Below, one piece after another: positions 7,190 to 7,286 of a stretch of 7,286 bases of DNA; positions within the stretch are counted from its first letter, which is position 1; each line of letters starts with the position of its first letter. The notes beneath the pieces were generated by a model. The model saw only the letters and a list, made by a program, of their open reading frames with translations, did no database searches and was not told where the DNA came from. Origin of the DNA: Chitinophaga pinensis (GTDB lineage: Bacteria > Bacteroidota > Bacteroidia > Chitinophagales > Chitinophagaceae). The stretch spans positions 1 through 7,286 of the forward strand of contig CAMBGO010000115.1 of assembly GCA_945866165.1 (NCBI GenBank), given 5' to 3'. The position numbers and the translations under genes were made by a program.

Positions 7190-7286
7190 TTTTTTTTAAA
7201 CCACGTTATTTGCCTCTTTGCATAGTTTCGTGTGTGTTGTTTAATTTTTTCAATTGCAGTCGACCTTGAATAGATTCCATTGAAGT
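7186..7286 (-). CDS. miaA: tRNA dimethylallyltransferase, C-terminal end (5' part outside the window)
   Basis: MiaA transfers a dimethylallyl group to N6 of A37 in tRNAs that read codons starting with U. Only the last 33 codons are in the window, running in from the right edge and ending at the TAA at 7188-7186. The visible peptide contains AIEKIKQHTRNYAKRQITWF, the strongly conserved C-terminal signature of the family (KQxTRxYAKRQxTWF). It then ends as KKN. Family members I know continue another 10-20 residues past the TWF motif, so this tail is short. The TAA overlaps the cca stop codon, giving a 4-base tail-to-tail overlap. The identification rests on this one motif, but the motif is very specific. 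Confidence 0.85.
   Translation of the reverse strand, partial: FNGIYSRSTAIEKIKQHTRNYAKRQITWFKKN

Noticed and set aside
7150..7200. Terminator formed by the end of cca and the T8 run.
   Set aside because: No GC-rich stem directly precedes the T run; the T run is explained as lysine and asparagine codons of the opposing miaA.

Overview
The window looks like an ordinary chromosomal stretch of a Bacteroidota bacterium, most likely from the Chitinophagaceae or a nearby group. The grounds are low-GC, A/T-rich intergenic DNA, start sites without obvious Shine-Dalgarno sequences, a perfect match to the Bacteroidota -7 promoter element (TAnnTTTG) before dapD, and protein sequences that read like that phylum. 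The assignment rests on recognition, not on a search.

Layout. Positions 1-435 hold the 3' end of a xylulokinase gene (xylB), cut by the window edge, followed after 118 bases by a complete xylose isomerase gene (xylA, 555-1883). Together they convert D-xylose to D-xylulose 5-phosphate, which feeds the pentose phosphate pathway. Nineteen bases after xylA, on the same strand, is a YtcJ-like metal-dependent amidohydrolase with an export signal (1903-3598). Its reading frame is broken once, at a run of four G at 2146-2149, exactly before the metal-binding HxH motif. Removing one G restores a full-length 564-residue protein. Facing it on the minus strand, with only three bases between the stop codons, is a YdgJ-like Gfo/Idh/MocA oxidoreductase (3602-4660).

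A divergent intergenic region of about 120 bases then leads to dapD (4782-5594), for the succinylase branch of lysine and meso-diaminopimelate synthesis. The 185 bases after dapD carry two blocks of degenerate 7-base tandem repeats in opposite orientation (5599-5647 and 5704-5745). This is the most distinctive non-coding structure here. Next comes the HD-domain tRNA nucleotidyltransferase gene cca (5780-7189). On the minus strand, running off the right edge, is the C-terminal end of a tRNA dimethylallyltransferase (miaA). Its stop codon overlaps that of cca, so two tRNA-maturation genes end tail to tail.

I found no CRISPR array, prophage, insertion sequence, rRNA or tRNA gene, and no evidence for a new multi-gene system. 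The items worth checking are the frameshift, the heptamer repeat pair, the cca/miaA overlap with its short MiaA tail, and the likely near-leaderless dapD start.
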